Origin: JAICUY01 sp963716585
GTDB taxonomy: Bacteria > Chloroflexota > Limnocylindria > QHBO01
Length of the DNA: 64,000 bases
Assembly (NCBI GenBank): GCA_963716585.1
Contig: CAVQTN010000004.1
Span: forward strand, 62,001-126,000
Direction of reading: 5' to 3'
Shown here: positions 53,271 to 62,165 of the stretch, piece after piece
Numbering within the stretch: position 1 is the first letter of the stretch
Layout of the letters: each line of letters opens with the position of its first letter
The notes under the pieces: generated by a model
Told to the model about the DNA's origin: nothing
The model's database searches: none
The model's input: only the letters and a program-made list of their open reading frames with translations
Translations under genes and position numbers: made by a program

Positions 53271-54170
53271 ATGCTGCGCACGCGCCTGCTGAGCGCCGTC
53301 ATCCTGGCGCCGATCGTGGTTGGCGTGATCCTGCTCGGCGAGCCGTGGCTGTCGCTGATGATCGCGCTCATCGCCTTCCTGGCACTCGTCGAGCTCATCG
53401 CGCTGCTCGACGCCGGTGGCTTCCAACCGCCGCAGGTGCTGGGCCTGCTGGTCGGACTGGTCATTACGGTTGCCGGGCTGATCGCGGCCAACCACGCCCA
53501 GGTTGGCGGGCTGCTGAGTGACCTGCTGCGCATCACCCAGCCGGCAGGGCTGGTGGCGATCGTCTTCGCTGCCTCGGTCATCCTGCTGGGTGCCATCGGC
53601 TTCACCCGGTCTGACCCGCGAGACGGATTCCTGACCTGGGCCGTGACGGTCTTCGGCGTTGCGTATGTCGGGATCCTTGCGCCGTTCATCGTGCTGGTCG
53701 CTCACCTCGGCCCGCCCACGGGCACGGCGGCGACGCCGATCGGCCTGCTGGGCCTGAAATCCGGTTCGGCATGGGCGTTGATGCTGGCACTGGTCGTCTG
53801 GGGCTACGACAGCGGCGCCTACCTCAGCGGGCGCTGGCTCGGCCGGCGGCAGCTCATCGACCACATCAGCCCCTCAAAGACGATCGAGGGGCTGGTCGGA
53901 GGGCTGTTGGCGGCGACCATCGCGGCCGGCATCGGCGCGGCCCTTACCGGCATACCGGCCTGGCAGCCGCTGGTCATCGGGCCGCTTGTCGGCCTCGGCG
54001 CGCAGGCGGGCGACCTCGCCGAGTCGATGCTCAAGCGGGCAGCCGGCCGCAAGGAATCGGGCTTCCTGGTGCCCGGGCACGGGGGGATCCTCGACCGGAT
54101 CGACTCGTTCCTGTTCGCCGCGCCGCTGCTCGCCGGCTGGGCGCTGCTGGTTGCCGGATTCGGCCTGTGA
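53271..54170 (+). CDS. cdsA: phosphatidate cytidylyltransferase
   Basis: Makes CDP-diacylglycerol for phospholipids. 299 residues with about seven membrane segments and the C-terminal signature: DSGAYLSGRWLGRR, HISPSKTIEG and GDLAESMLKRAAGRKESG, KDSG-type core with DRIDSFLF. ATG 3 bases after uppS. Confidence 0.95.
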   Translation: MLRTRLLSAVILAPIVVGVILLGEPWLSLMIALIAFLALVELIALLDAGGFQPPQVLGLLVGLVITVAGLIAANHAQVGGLLSDLLRITQPAGLVAIVFAASVILLGAIGFTRSDPRDGFLTWAVTVFGVAYVGILAPFIVLVAHLGPPTGTAATPIGLLGLKSGSAWALMLALVVWGYDSGAYLSGRWLGRRQLIDHISPSKTIEGLVGGLLAATIAAGIGAALTGIPAWQPLVIGPLVGLGAQAGDLAESMLKRAAGRKESGFLVPGHGGILDRIDSFLFAAPLLAGWALLVAGFGL

Positions 54171-55312
54171 CCGGCATTGCGCTGCTCGGCTCGACGGGGT
54201 CGATCGGCCGCCAGACGCTGGAGGTGATCGCGGCACACCGTGAGCGCTTCGAGCTGCTCGGCCTGGCGGCAGGCCACGGCGGTCCTCCGTTCGATGAGCA
54301 GCTGGATGCCTGGCCGCTGGCGCGCGGCTGGACGCCGGGCGAGCGGTCCGCCGGGATCGACGCAATGCGCTGGGCGCACGGCGGCCTGGTCGAGCTGGCA
54401 ACCGCCGATGGAGTCGAGCTGGTGGTAGTGGCCACCACCGGGATGAGCGCGCTGCCCGCCGTCCTGGCTGCGATCGAGGCGGGGCGCCGCGTCGCGCTCG
54501 CCAACAAGGAGACACTGGTCACCGGCGGCCACCTCGTGGCGGACGGGCTCGCGAAGCGCGGCGGCGACCCGCTCGACGTGCTACGGCCGATCGACAGCGA
54601 ACATTCCGCCATCTGGCAGTGCCTCCTCGGTGAGCGCATCGAGATGGTCGCGCGGCTGGTGCTGACCGCGAGCGGCGGGCCGTTCCGCGGACGAGCGGCA
54701 AACGACCTGGGGGACGTCACGCCCGCCGAGGCGTTGGCACATCCGACCTGGCGCATGGGCCCGAAGATCACGGTCGACTCGGCGACGCTGGTCAACAAGG
54801 CCTTCGAGGTGATCGAGGCGAAATGGCTGTACGGGATGCCCTACAGTAAGATTGCGGCCGTGATCCATCCCCAGAGCGTCGTGCACTCGCTCGTGGAGTT
54901 CGTCGACGGCTCGTACAAGGCCCAGCTCGGCCTCCCCGACATGCGCCTTCCGATCCAGTACGCCCTGACCCATCCGGACCGCCTGCCGTCACCCTCGCGC
55001 CATGCGGCGCCCGATGCCTGGCCACAGCTGGGCTTCTCGCCGCTGGTGACCGGCGATTATCCAGCCTACGACGCGGTGCGGGCCGCCGCCGCCGCCGGCG
55101 GTAACCGTGGAACGATCCTCAACGCGGCAGATGAGGTCGCCGTCGGGGCATTCCTCGCGGGCCAGATCGCGTTCCCGCGCGTGGCCGATGTCATCGCTGC
55201 GGCCGTCGACCGATGGGGGAGCGACTCCGAGCCGAACCTCGATGAGATTCTGGGGCTCGACGCCGAGGTGCGCGCCGCGCTGAGCACCGAGCTGCCGGCA
55301 GGTGCCGGCTGA
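54167..55312 (+). CDS. dxr: 1-deoxy-D-xylulose 5-phosphate reductoisomerase
   Basis: Second step of the MEP isoprenoid pathway, feeding UppS. 381 residues: NADPH loop ALLGSTGSIGRQTLEV, ALANKETLVTGG, PIDSEHSAIWQCL, LTASGGPFRG, TWRMGPKITVDSATLVNK. The GTG start overlaps cdsA by 4 bases. Confidence 0.96.
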   Translation: MTGIALLGSTGSIGRQTLEVIAAHRERFELLGLAAGHGGPPFDEQLDAWPLARGWTPGERSAGIDAMRWAHGGLVELATADGVELVVVATTGMSALPAVLAAIEAGRRVALANKETLVTGGHLVADGLAKRGGDPLDVLRPIDSEHSAIWQCLLGERIEMVARLVLTASGGPFRGRAANDLGDVTPAEALAHPTWRMGPKITVDSATLVNKAFEVIEAKWLYGMPYSKIAAVIHPQSVVHSLVEFVDGSYKAQLGLPDMRLPIQYALTHPDRLPSPSRHAAPDAWPQLGFSPLVTGDYPAYDAVRAAAAAGGNRGTILNAADEVAVGAFLAGQIAFPRVADVIAAAVDRWGSDSEPNLDEILGLDAEVRAALSTELPAGAG

Positions 55313-56433
55313 TGGACGTGCTGAGCACCATCCTGGCGTTCATCGCCGTGTTGGTCGTGCTGGTCGTGATCCACGAGCTCGGGCATTTCGTGGTCGCCAA
55401 GCTGGCCGGCATCACCGTCCAGGAGTTCGGCATCGGTTTCCCGCCGCGGATCGCATCGCGAACGTGGCGCGGCACGCGCTACTCGCTGAACTGGATCCCG
55501 CTCGGCGGCTTCGTCAAGATGCTCGGCGAGGATGGCGAGGGCGAGGCCGAGAAGATGCGCCAGCGCGGCCTCTCCGAGGCGGCCATCGAGCGGACCATGG
55601 TGGGCGCCTTCAACCGGAAGCCGGTCATCGTCAGGCTGGCCGTGCTGCTCGCCGGCGTGGTCATGAACTTCCTGTTGGCGATCGTGCTGTTCGCGGCCGC
55701 GTTCAGCGTCGCGCAACCGATCTTCGTCCTGCCGGTGACCGTCACCGAGGTCCAGCCGGACAGTCCGGCCCAGGGCAAGCTGGCGGTCGGCGATCGCATC
55801 GTCTCGGCCGATGACCGCCAGTTTTCACGCGCGGACGACCTGGTGGCCTATGTCGACGCGCAGGCCGGCGAGCCGGTGACCCTCCAGGTCGAGCGCGACG
55901 GCCGTCACCTGGACATCGAGGTGACGCCGCGACGGCTGACGGATGAGCAACGGCGGGCCGGGCTCGGGCCCGTGGGCTTCGGCCTGCGCGCCGAGACCGT
56001 GATGGGCGCCCCAACCGCCAGCTCGCCGTGGGATGCACTCGCGTCCGCCGCCGGGCTGACCGTCGACCTGGCGCGCCAGATCCCGGGCGGCCTGGCGAGC
56101 ACCGTGGCCGGTCTCGTCGGGCTTGCCCCCAACACGGGCGAGGCGCGCGGTCCGATCGGCATCGCCCAGATCACCGGCGAGGTTCTCCACCAGCCGCTGT
56201 ACAACCAGCTTTCGCTGGTCGCGCTGCTGTCGGTCAACCTCGCCGTGCTCAATGTGCTGCCGTTCCCACCGCTCGACGGCGGGCGCATCGCCGTCACCCT
56301 GCTGGAGGCGATTCGCCGTCGCCGGCTGCCGGCGGAGCGCGAGGCGCTCATCTACGTGACCGGCTTCCTGGTCCTCATCGCGCTGGTCATCCTGATCTCG
56401 ATCCAGGACATTCAGCGGCTTCCCGGCGGCTGA
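55312..56433 (+). CDS. rseP: RseP/site-2-type membrane zinc metalloprotease (M50)
   Basis: Intramembrane protease that cuts anti-sigma factors or signal-peptide remnants. 373 residues: first segment with HELGHF (zinc ligands and catalytic Glu, about residue 21), PLGGFVKMLGE, one PDZ domain (about 135-205, VQPDSPAQGKLAVGDRI) and the last segments with NVLPFPPLDGGRI carrying the third ligand. Starts on the last base of dxr. Last gene of the rpsB run; a 198-base gap follows. Confidence 0.95.
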   Translation: MDVLSTILAFIAVLVVLVVIHELGHFVVAKLAGITVQEFGIGFPPRIASRTWRGTRYSLNWIPLGGFVKMLGEDGEGEAEKMRQRGLSEAAIERTMVGAFNRKPVIVRLAVLLAGVVMNFLLAIVLFAAAFSVAQPIFVLPVTVTEVQPDSPAQGKLAVGDRIVSADDRQFSRADDLVAYVDAQAGEPVTLQVERDGRHLDIEVTPRRLTDEQRRAGLGPVGFGLRAETVMGAPTASSPWDALASAAGLTVDLARQIPGGLASTVAGLVGLAPNTGEARGPIGIAQITGEVLHQPLYNQLSLVALLSVNLAVLNVLPFPPLDGGRIAVTLLEAIRRRRLPAEREALIYVTGFLVLIALVILISIQDIQRLPGG

Positions 56434-56516
56434 GCACGAGGCCCCGGAGGGCTTGTCCGGTCGTCTCCGCCCGACGGGCCCCGGGCGGCTGGTCGGCGAG
56501 CATCGGCGACGGCTGA

Positions 56517-56522
56517 TATACT
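56517..56522 (+). promoter_or_regulatory. candidate -10 box of the nusA operon
   Basis: TATACT with expected start near 56529, giving a leader of about 100 bases that includes a palindrome and a terminator-like hairpin. Confidence 0.5.
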
Positions 56523-56560
56523 CCATTGCAGGTTTCGCCGGCCGTGCTGAAGCCAACCAT

Positions 56561-56572
56561 ACGACGCGTCGT
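56561..56572. repeat. 12-bp perfect palindrome in the nusA leader
   Basis: ACGACGCGTCGT, perfectly self-complementary, directly abutting the terminator-like hairpin. Possible protein-binding site or RNA structural element; no factor can be named. Confidence 0.5.
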
Positions 56573-56607
56573 AACGTGGGTCGGTTCGCCAGCCCACGTT
56601 TGTTTTT
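56573..56607 (+). terminator. attenuator-like intrinsic terminator before nusA
   Basis: Perfect 8-bp stem AACGTGGG/CCCACGTT, a 12-base loop that can pair further, then TGTTTTT. It lies between the TATACT box and nusA and would end leader transcripts early. Confidence 0.7.
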
Positions 56608-56631
56608 GGAGAAGTTTGCGGAGGTGCGAAG

Positions 56632-57759
56632 GTGAGCCGAGACTTCATCGGAGCGCTGCTGCAGTTGAACGCCGAGAAGGGTGTCCCGAAGGAGATCCTG
56701 ATCGAGACGCTGGAGCAGGCGATCGAGTCCGCCTACCGTCGCAACGCCGAGGCCCCCGAGAACGTCGTCGTCCGCGTCGATCCCGAGTCGGGACAGATCA
56801 GCGTCTTCCGTGAGTACGACGTGGTCGCCACACCGGAGGAGGTCGAGGACGCCGAGCTGCAGATGCTGGTGGCCGACGCCCAGCGCATCGACCCATCAAC
56901 CGGCGTCGGCAGCAAGGTCCGCGTCCCGGAGGACGTGACCCAGGCGCAGCTGGGTCGCATCGCCGCCCAGACGGCAGGGCAGGTCTACCGCCAGCGCCTG
57001 CGCGAGGCTGAGCGCGACGTGGTCTACAGCCAGTACGCCAGCCGCGAAGGCGAGATCATGACCGGCGTGGTGCATCGGACCACCGAGTCGGCCGTGGTGC
57101 TCGACATGGGCAAGGGCGTCGAGGCGGTCCTGGCGGTCAGCGAGCAGCTGCCGTCGGAGCACTACCGCATCGGACAACACCTGAAGGTCTACGTGCTCGA
57201 GGTGCGTCGCACGACCCGCGGCCCGGTGCTCGTCGTGAGCCGGACGCACCGCGGCTTCCTGCGACGGCTGATGGAGATGGAGATCCCCGAGATCTACAAC
57301 GGCACGGTGGTCATCCGCGGCATCGCCCGCGAGGCTGGCAGCCGCTCCAAGGTGGCGGTCGAGAGCCGCCAGCAGGGCGTCGACGCCAAGGGCGCAGCGG
57401 TCGGTCAGCGTGGAGCCCGCATTCAGGCCATCGTGGCCGAGCTCAACGGCGAGAAGGTCGATGTCGTCCTGTGGCACGACGATGCCGGGCAGTACGTCGC
57501 CGAGGCGCTGTCGCCCGCCGAGGTGCTGAATGTGCGGATCGACGAGGAGCACAAGATCGCCAACGTGGTCGTCCCCGAACGTCAGCTCAGCCTGGCCATC
57601 GGCAAGGAAGGTCAGAACGCCCGGCTGGCTGCAAAGCTGACCGGCTGGCGCATCGATATCAGGTCGGACGCCGGCGTGGCCGCCGCTGCGGGCGGCGAGC
57701 CGGGCGAGGGCGACGCTGCGCCCACGGAGGCGCACGCCGATGCCGAAGCGACGACCTGA
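56632..57759 (+). CDS. nusA: transcription termination/antitermination factor NusA
   Basis: RNA polymerase-binding factor for pausing, termination and antitermination. 375 residues: N-terminal domain (FIGALLQLNAEKGVPKEIL), S1 domain (about 130-200, GEIMTGVVHRTTESAVVLDM), KH1 and KH2 (about 200-345, PEIYNGTVVIRGIAREAG, GQRGARIQAIVAELNGEKVD, AIGKEGQNARLAAKLTGW), and an acidic tail. No acidic C-terminal repeat domains. GTG start behind GGAGGTGCGAAG. rimP, the usual upstream partner, is absent. Confidence 0.96.
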   Translation: MSRDFIGALLQLNAEKGVPKEILIETLEQAIESAYRRNAEAPENVVVRVDPESGQISVFREYDVVATPEEVEDAELQMLVADAQRIDPSTGVGSKVRVPEDVTQAQLGRIAAQTAGQVYRQRLREAERDVVYSQYASREGEIMTGVVHRTTESAVVLDMGKGVEAVLAVSEQLPSEHYRIGQHLKVYVLEVRRTTRGPVLVVSRTHRGFLRRLMEMEIPEIYNGTVVIRGIAREAGSRSKVAVESRQQGVDAKGAAVGQRGARIQAIVAELNGEKVDVVLWHDDAGQYVAEALSPAEVLNVRIDEEHKIANVVVPERQLSLAIGKEGQNARLAAKLTGWRIDIRSDAGVAAAAGGEPGEGDAAPTEAHADAEATT

Positions 57760-58012
57760 CCACATCCCGATGCGCACCTGCGCCGTCTGCCGCCAGGTGA
57801 AGTCCAAGCGATCGATGACCCGGCTGGTGCGCGGCACCGATGGGACGGTCGCTCCCGACCTGGGCGGCAGGGCCGCCGGGCGGGGAACCTATGTCTGTGA
57901 TGATCCTGCCTGCCGCGAACCGCAACGCCTCGCCGAGGCAGTCCAGCGGGCGCTCGGCGCCACGATTGAGCCGGGTGCGCTCGAAGTCGAGGAGAACCAT
58001 GCCGCCACGTAG
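57740..58012 (+). CDS. ylxR: YlxR (DUF448) RNA-binding protein
   Basis: Small nucleic-acid-binding protein normally between nusA and infB; proposed RNase P modulator in some bacteria. 90 residues: PMRTCAVCRQVKSKRSM, LVRG, GRAAGRGTYVCDDPACRE. Overlaps nusA by 20 bases and infB by 14. Confidence 0.94.
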   Translation: MPKRRPDHIPMRTCAVCRQVKSKRSMTRLVRGTDGTVAPDLGGRAAGRGTYVCDDPACREPQRLAEAVQRALGATIEPGALEVEENHAAT

Positions 58013-59912
58013 ATATCAGCCGCGCCGCGGACCTCGTCCACAGCGGCGGCGCAGCGGGCCGCCGGCCGGCGTTGTCGCGACCGAAACCGCCCAGGCCGCC
58101 ATCCGTGAGCAGGGACCGGTCGAGCTGCCGAGCTCGATTGCCGTGACCGGGCTGGCGACCGCCTTGTCGGTCAGCCCCTCGGACATCATCAAGGAGCTCA
58201 TCCGCAACGGCATCTTCGCCACCGTCAACCAGACGATCGACTTCGACACCGCCTCACTGGTCGCCGCCGAGCTCGGCTTCGAGGTCTCGGAGTCGGGCGC
58301 CACGCAGCGCGCCGCAGCCGAGGCCGCGGCGGCACAGGAGATCGTCGCGCCCGGTTCGGACGAGGAAGGCGCCGGGAAGCCGGTGCTCTGGAGCGAGGAG
58401 CACCCGGAGGACCTGGTCGCGCGCGCCCCGATCGTTGCGGTCATGGGCCACGTCGACCATGGCAAGACGAGCTTGCTCGACGCGATTCGCAGCACGAAGG
58501 TCGCGACCGGGGAGCGCGGTGGCATCACCCAGCACATCGGCGCATCGGAGATCGTCCACAACGAGAAACGCATCGTCTTCCTCGATACGCCCGGCCACGA
58601 GGCCTTCACCGCCATGCGAGCACGGGGCGCGCAGGTGACCGACATCGCCGTGATCGTGGTGGCCGCCGACGACGGCGTCATGCCCCAGACACGCGAGGCG
58701 ATCGATCACGTCCGCGCCGCGCGAGTGCCGATGATCGTTGCGATCAACAAGATCGACAAGGCGGACGCCAACCCCGATCGCGTCAAGCAGGAGCTAGCCG
58801 ACGTGGGCGTGCTCGTCGAGGAGTACGGCGGCGACGTCATCGCCGTGCCTGTCAGCGCCAAGCAGCAGATCGGGCTCGACTCGCTGATGGAGATGATCCT
58901 GCTCGTCGCGGATCTGCAGGAGCTGAAGGCCAACCCGGACCGGCCGGCGATCGGCACGATCGTCGAATCGAAGGTCGACAAGGGCCGCGGAACGGTCGCG
59001 ACGGTGCTCGTCCAGACCGGGACGCTGCGCACCGGCGACATCGTGGTGGTCGGCCGTACCTCCGGCCGGGTTCGAGCGCTGCAGAACGCCGCCGGCAAGC
59101 GTGTCAAGACGGCTGAGCCGGCAACCGCGGTCGAGGTCCTCGGCCTCAACGACGTGCCGGAGGCAGGCGACATCCTGCGCGTGGTTGCCGACGAGAAGAC
59201 GGCGCGTGACCAGGCCGAGGCCGCGGCGCGCGCCTCTGGCGACAGCGACGGCAAGACGGCATTCAGCCTGGAGGACATCAGCGCCCAGATCCAGGCCAGC
59301 GAGGTCAAGGAGCTGCGCGTCGTGCTGAAGACCGACGTGCAGGGCTCGCTGGGTGCGATCCGGCACGCGCTGGAGCGGCTGAACACCGCCGAGGTCCGCA
59401 TCAACATCATCGGGGAGGGAGCAGGCGATATCAACGAGTCGGACGTCCTGCTCGCTTCCGCCTCGGACGCAATCGTGGTCGGCTTCAACGCCAAGCTCGA
59501 TCCCGGGGCTCAGCGTGCGGTCGACGCCTCCGGGGTCGATGTGCGGCTGTACGACGTCATCTACAAGCTGACCGATGACGTCGGTGCGGCACTCAACGGC
59601 ATGCTCGCACCGAAGATGGTGGAGCAGATCGAGGGTCACGCCGAGGTGCGCATGATCATCAAGGCGGGCAAGGCCGGCTTCGTGGCGGGCTCGTATGTGA
59701 CCGATGGTCGCATGCTCCGCGGCGCCGGCGCCCGGCTCCTTCGAGGCGGGCAGATGGTCGAGGAGACGCGCATCGAGTCCCTGAAGCGCTTCAAGGACGA
59801 CGTGCGCGAGGTGGCCGCCGGCTTCGAGTGCGGCATCAGTCTGGCAAGCGGTGAGATTGCCGAGGGCGACATCATCGAGTGCTTCCAGATGGTGGCCGAG
59901 CAGCGGGCCTGA
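57999..59912 (+). CDS. infB: translation initiation factor IF-2
   Basis: GTPase that places initiator tRNA. 637 residues, with a short basic N-terminus in place of the long proteobacterial one. IF2-N helices (about 40-100), G1 GHVDHGKTSLLD, G2 GGITQHIGA, G3 DTPGHEAF, G4 NKIDKADA, then the EF-Tu-like domain II and C-terminal domains with VLKTDVQGSLGAI and FKDDVREVAAGFECGI. ATG 57999 follows GAGGAGAA. Confidence 0.96.
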   Translation: MPPRRYQPRRGPRPQRRRSGPPAGVVATETAQAAIREQGPVELPSSIAVTGLATALSVSPSDIIKELIRNGIFATVNQTIDFDTASLVAAELGFEVSESGATQRAAAEAAAAQEIVAPGSDEEGAGKPVLWSEEHPEDLVARAPIVAVMGHVDHGKTSLLDAIRSTKVATGERGGITQHIGASEIVHNEKRIVFLDTPGHEAFTAMRARGAQVTDIAVIVVAADDGVMPQTREAIDHVRAARVPMIVAINKIDKADANPDRVKQELADVGVLVEEYGGDVIAVPVSAKQQIGLDSLMEMILLVADLQELKANPDRPAIGTIVESKVDKGRGTVATVLVQTGTLRTGDIVVVGRTSGRVRALQNAAGKRVKTAEPATAVEVLGLNDVPEAGDILRVVADEKTARDQAEAAARASGDSDGKTAFSLEDISAQIQASEVKELRVVLKTDVQGSLGAIRHALERLNTAEVRINIIGEGAGDINESDVLLASASDAIVVGFNAKLDPGAQRAVDASGVDVRLYDVIYKLTDDVGAALNGMLAPKMVEQIEGHAEVRMIIKAGKAGFVAGSYVTDGRMLRGAGARLLRGGQMVEETRIESLKRFKDDVREVAAGFECGISLASGEIAEGDIIECFQMVAEQRA

Positions 59913-59933
59913 CGGGCCGCCGGCTGATCGTCC

Positions 59934-60326
59934 ATGAGCCAGCGCACGCAACGTCTCGATGTCCAGATCCGCCATGAGCTGATGGAGCTGCTGCAGCGCG
60001 AGATGAAGGACCCGCGACTCGGGTTCGTGACCATCACGCGGGTCGAGACCGCCCGCGACCTCAGCTCCGCACGCGTCTGGGCCAGCGTCCTCGGCTCGGA
60101 CGAGGAGCGGGAGCAGACCATGCGCGCGCTCTCGGCGGCGGCCCCCTGGCTGCGTCACAAGCTCGCGGAGCGGCTGGAGATCAGGACAGTGCCCCAGCTG
60201 TTGCTGCGCCGCGACGACTCGATCGAGGCCGGCGATAGGGTGCTGCGGCTCCTGCGGCAGCTCGAGGACGAAAGCCGACCGACCACCCTTGGCCTGGCCG
60301 AGGATGCCAATGGCATGACCGAATGA
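59934..60326 (+). CDS. rbfA: ribosome-binding factor A
   Basis: 30S maturation factor. 130 residues: RTQRLDVQIRHELMELLQRE, KDPRLGFVTITRVE, LRHKLAERLEIRTVPQL, RDDSIEAGDRVLRLL. Followed by nrnA through an ATGA overlap. Confidence 0.95.
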   Translation: MSQRTQRLDVQIRHELMELLQREMKDPRLGFVTITRVETARDLSSARVWASVLGSDEEREQTMRALSAAAPWLRHKLAERLEIRTVPQLLLRRDDSIEAGDRVLRLLRQLEDESRPTTLGLAEDANGMTE

Positions 60327-61306
60327 GCCTGTCCGACGTAGCCGCGCTGATCATCGGCGCCGAGCGGGTGACCGCCATCTGTCATGAGAACCCCGATGCC
60401 GACACGCTCGGAGCGGCGATGGCAATCCGGCTGGCCGCCGAGCGCCTGGGCAAGCAGGCAGAGGTCGTCTCGACCGATCCGCCGCCACCCTTCCTTGAGT
60501 TCCTGCCGCGCGTCGGCGAGGTCCGCCGGACCCCTGCCCTGGAGCCGGACGTCGCGGTCGTGGTCGACGCCGGCGACCTGTCGCGAACCGGTGGCGTGGC
60601 GCGCGATCATGCCGACTGGCTGGCACGGGCCCGGATCGTCAATATCGACCACCATGTCAGCAACCCGGGCTTCGGAGAGGCCCAGCTGATCGAGCCCGCC
60701 GCTGCCGCGACCTGCGAGCTCGTCGCCCTGCTGCTGCCGGTGCTCGGCGTGCCGCTCGACGCCGAGCTCGCAACGCTGCTCATGGCGGGGATCGTCCAGG
60801 ACACGCACACCTTCGCGCACCCCAATGCAACGCCGCGAACGCTGCGCGTCGCTGCCGAGCTGGTCGAGGCGGGAGCGCCGCTCTCGGCGATACACCGCAG
60901 GATCTACGCCGACAAGCCGTTCAGCACCCTCGCTCTGTGGGGCCTGATCCTGGCCGGCATCGAGCAGCGCTGCGAGGGTCGAATCGTGTACGCCGGGATG
61001 ACCCTGGCCATGCTCGCCGACACGGGGTCCGAGGCGAACGCTTCGGAGGGCTTCGTCGACCTGCTGGCATCAACCAGGGCCGCGGACGTCACGGTCCTGC
61101 TCAAGGAGGCCGAGCCGCGGGTGACGAGAGTCAGCGTCCGCACCACCGAGCGTGCGGACGCGGTGGCAATCACCGGCGCCTTCGGCGGTGGTGGGCACGC
61201 GCGTGCCGCCGGCTGCACGATTGAGCTGCCGCTGACCGAGGCACGCGATCGGCTCCTGGCCGAATGCGAGGCCGAACTCGCACGGACCGATGCTCGGGGT
61301 CGTTAA
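60323..61306 (+). CDS. DHH-family oligoribonuclease/phosphoesterase NrnA-like
   Basis: Degrades nanoRNA or pAp/cyclic dinucleotides in this family. 327 residues: HENPDADTLGAAMAI, VVVDAGDLSRTGG, the DHH triad in NIDHHVSNPGFG, AGIVQDTHTF, and the DHHA1 domain with GAFGGGGHARAAG. Standard position between rbfA and truB. Which substrate is used here cannot be told. Confidence 0.93.
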   Translation: MSLSDVAALIIGAERVTAICHENPDADTLGAAMAIRLAAERLGKQAEVVSTDPPPPFLEFLPRVGEVRRTPALEPDVAVVVDAGDLSRTGGVARDHADWLARARIVNIDHHVSNPGFGEAQLIEPAAAATCELVALLLPVLGVPLDAELATLLMAGIVQDTHTFAHPNATPRTLRVAAELVEAGAPLSAIHRRIYADKPFSTLALWGLILAGIEQRCEGRIVYAGMTLAMLADTGSEANASEGFVDLLASTRAADVTVLLKEAEPRVTRVSVRTTERADAVAITGAFGGGGHARAAGCTIELPLTEARDRLLAECEAELARTDARGR

Positions 61307-62165
61307 CCTCGACAAGCCGGTCGGGCCGACATCGCATGACATGGTCGGGTTGCTGCGCCGCCTGAGCGGGATACGCCGCATCGGCCATGCCGGTACGCTC
61401 GATCCGCTGGCCTCGGGCGTCCTGCCCATCCTCGTCGGCGGTGCGACCCGCCTGAGCGAGGAGCTGACCGGTGGCTCGAAGCGCTACGACGCGGTCATCC
61501 GTCTCGGCTGGCGCTCGGCGACCGACGACGAGCAGGGACCGCTGGAGCGCGGTCCGGCGAAGCCGCCGGAAACGCGCGCCATCGTCGAGGCGCTGCAGAC
61601 CTTCGTGGGCACGTTCGAGCAACGCCCGCCGGATTTCTCGGCGCGCAAGCAGGCGGGTCGGTCGGCGCATCGGGCGGCCCGCGCCGGCGCGCCGCTCGAC
61701 CTGCCCTCGCGCAGCGTTTCGATCTCGGTGATCGAGCTGCTCTCGGTGAGCCTGGGTGACGATCACGCCGATGTGCGGATCGATCTGCGCTGCGGCCCGG
61801 GCACCTACGTCCGTGCGCTGGCCCGCGATCTCGGCGAGGAGCTCGGTTGCGGTGGCTACCTCCACGCGCTGCGACGCACCGAGGCGGCCGGCCTGCGGGT
61901 CGACGACGCGTTGACTCCCGAGTGGCTTGAGGCGCTGGCAGCCTCGGGACGCCTGGACGAGGCAATGCTGCCGGTGCTCCCACTGCTCTCGTTGCCCCAC
62001 CTGGTGCTGGAGACCGCCGATTCGGTGGGTTTCGCGAACGGTTCGGCGCTGCATCTCGCGGCGTCGGGCCATGGGCGCCACGCCGTGCTTTCCGACGGCC
62101 GGCTGCTGGGCATCGGCACGCTGCAGGCGGGCGTCCTCCGGCCCGACAAGGTCCTGGGCCGATGA
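61290..62165 (+). CDS. truB: tRNA pseudouridine-55 synthase TruB
   Basis: Forms pseudouridine 55 in the T loop of tRNAs. 291 residues: GVVNLDKPVGPTSHDMV, the catalytic GHAGTLDPLASGVLPI (Asp), and RCGPGTYVRALARDLGEELG. A C-terminal PUA-like tail of about 60 residues. Overlaps nrnA by 17 bases and ribF by ATGA. Confidence 0.95.
   Translation: MLGVVNLDKPVGPTSHDMVGLLRRLSGIRRIGHAGTLDPLASGVLPILVGGATRLSEELTGGSKRYDAVIRLGWRSATDDEQGPLERGPAKPPETRAIVEALQTFVGTFEQRPPDFSARKQAGRSAHRAARAGAPLDLPSRSVSISVIELLSVSLGDDHADVRIDLRCGPGTYVRALARDLGEELGCGGYLHALRRTEAAGLRVDDALTPEWLEALAASGRLDEAMLPVLPLLSLPHLVLETADSVGFANGSALHLAASGHGRHAVLSDGRLLGIGTLQAGVLRPDKVLGR

Noticed and set aside
52428..53864. 478-codon minus-strand frame opposite frr-uppS-cdsA
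   Set aside because: Spans three real + strand genes and has no recognisable domain.
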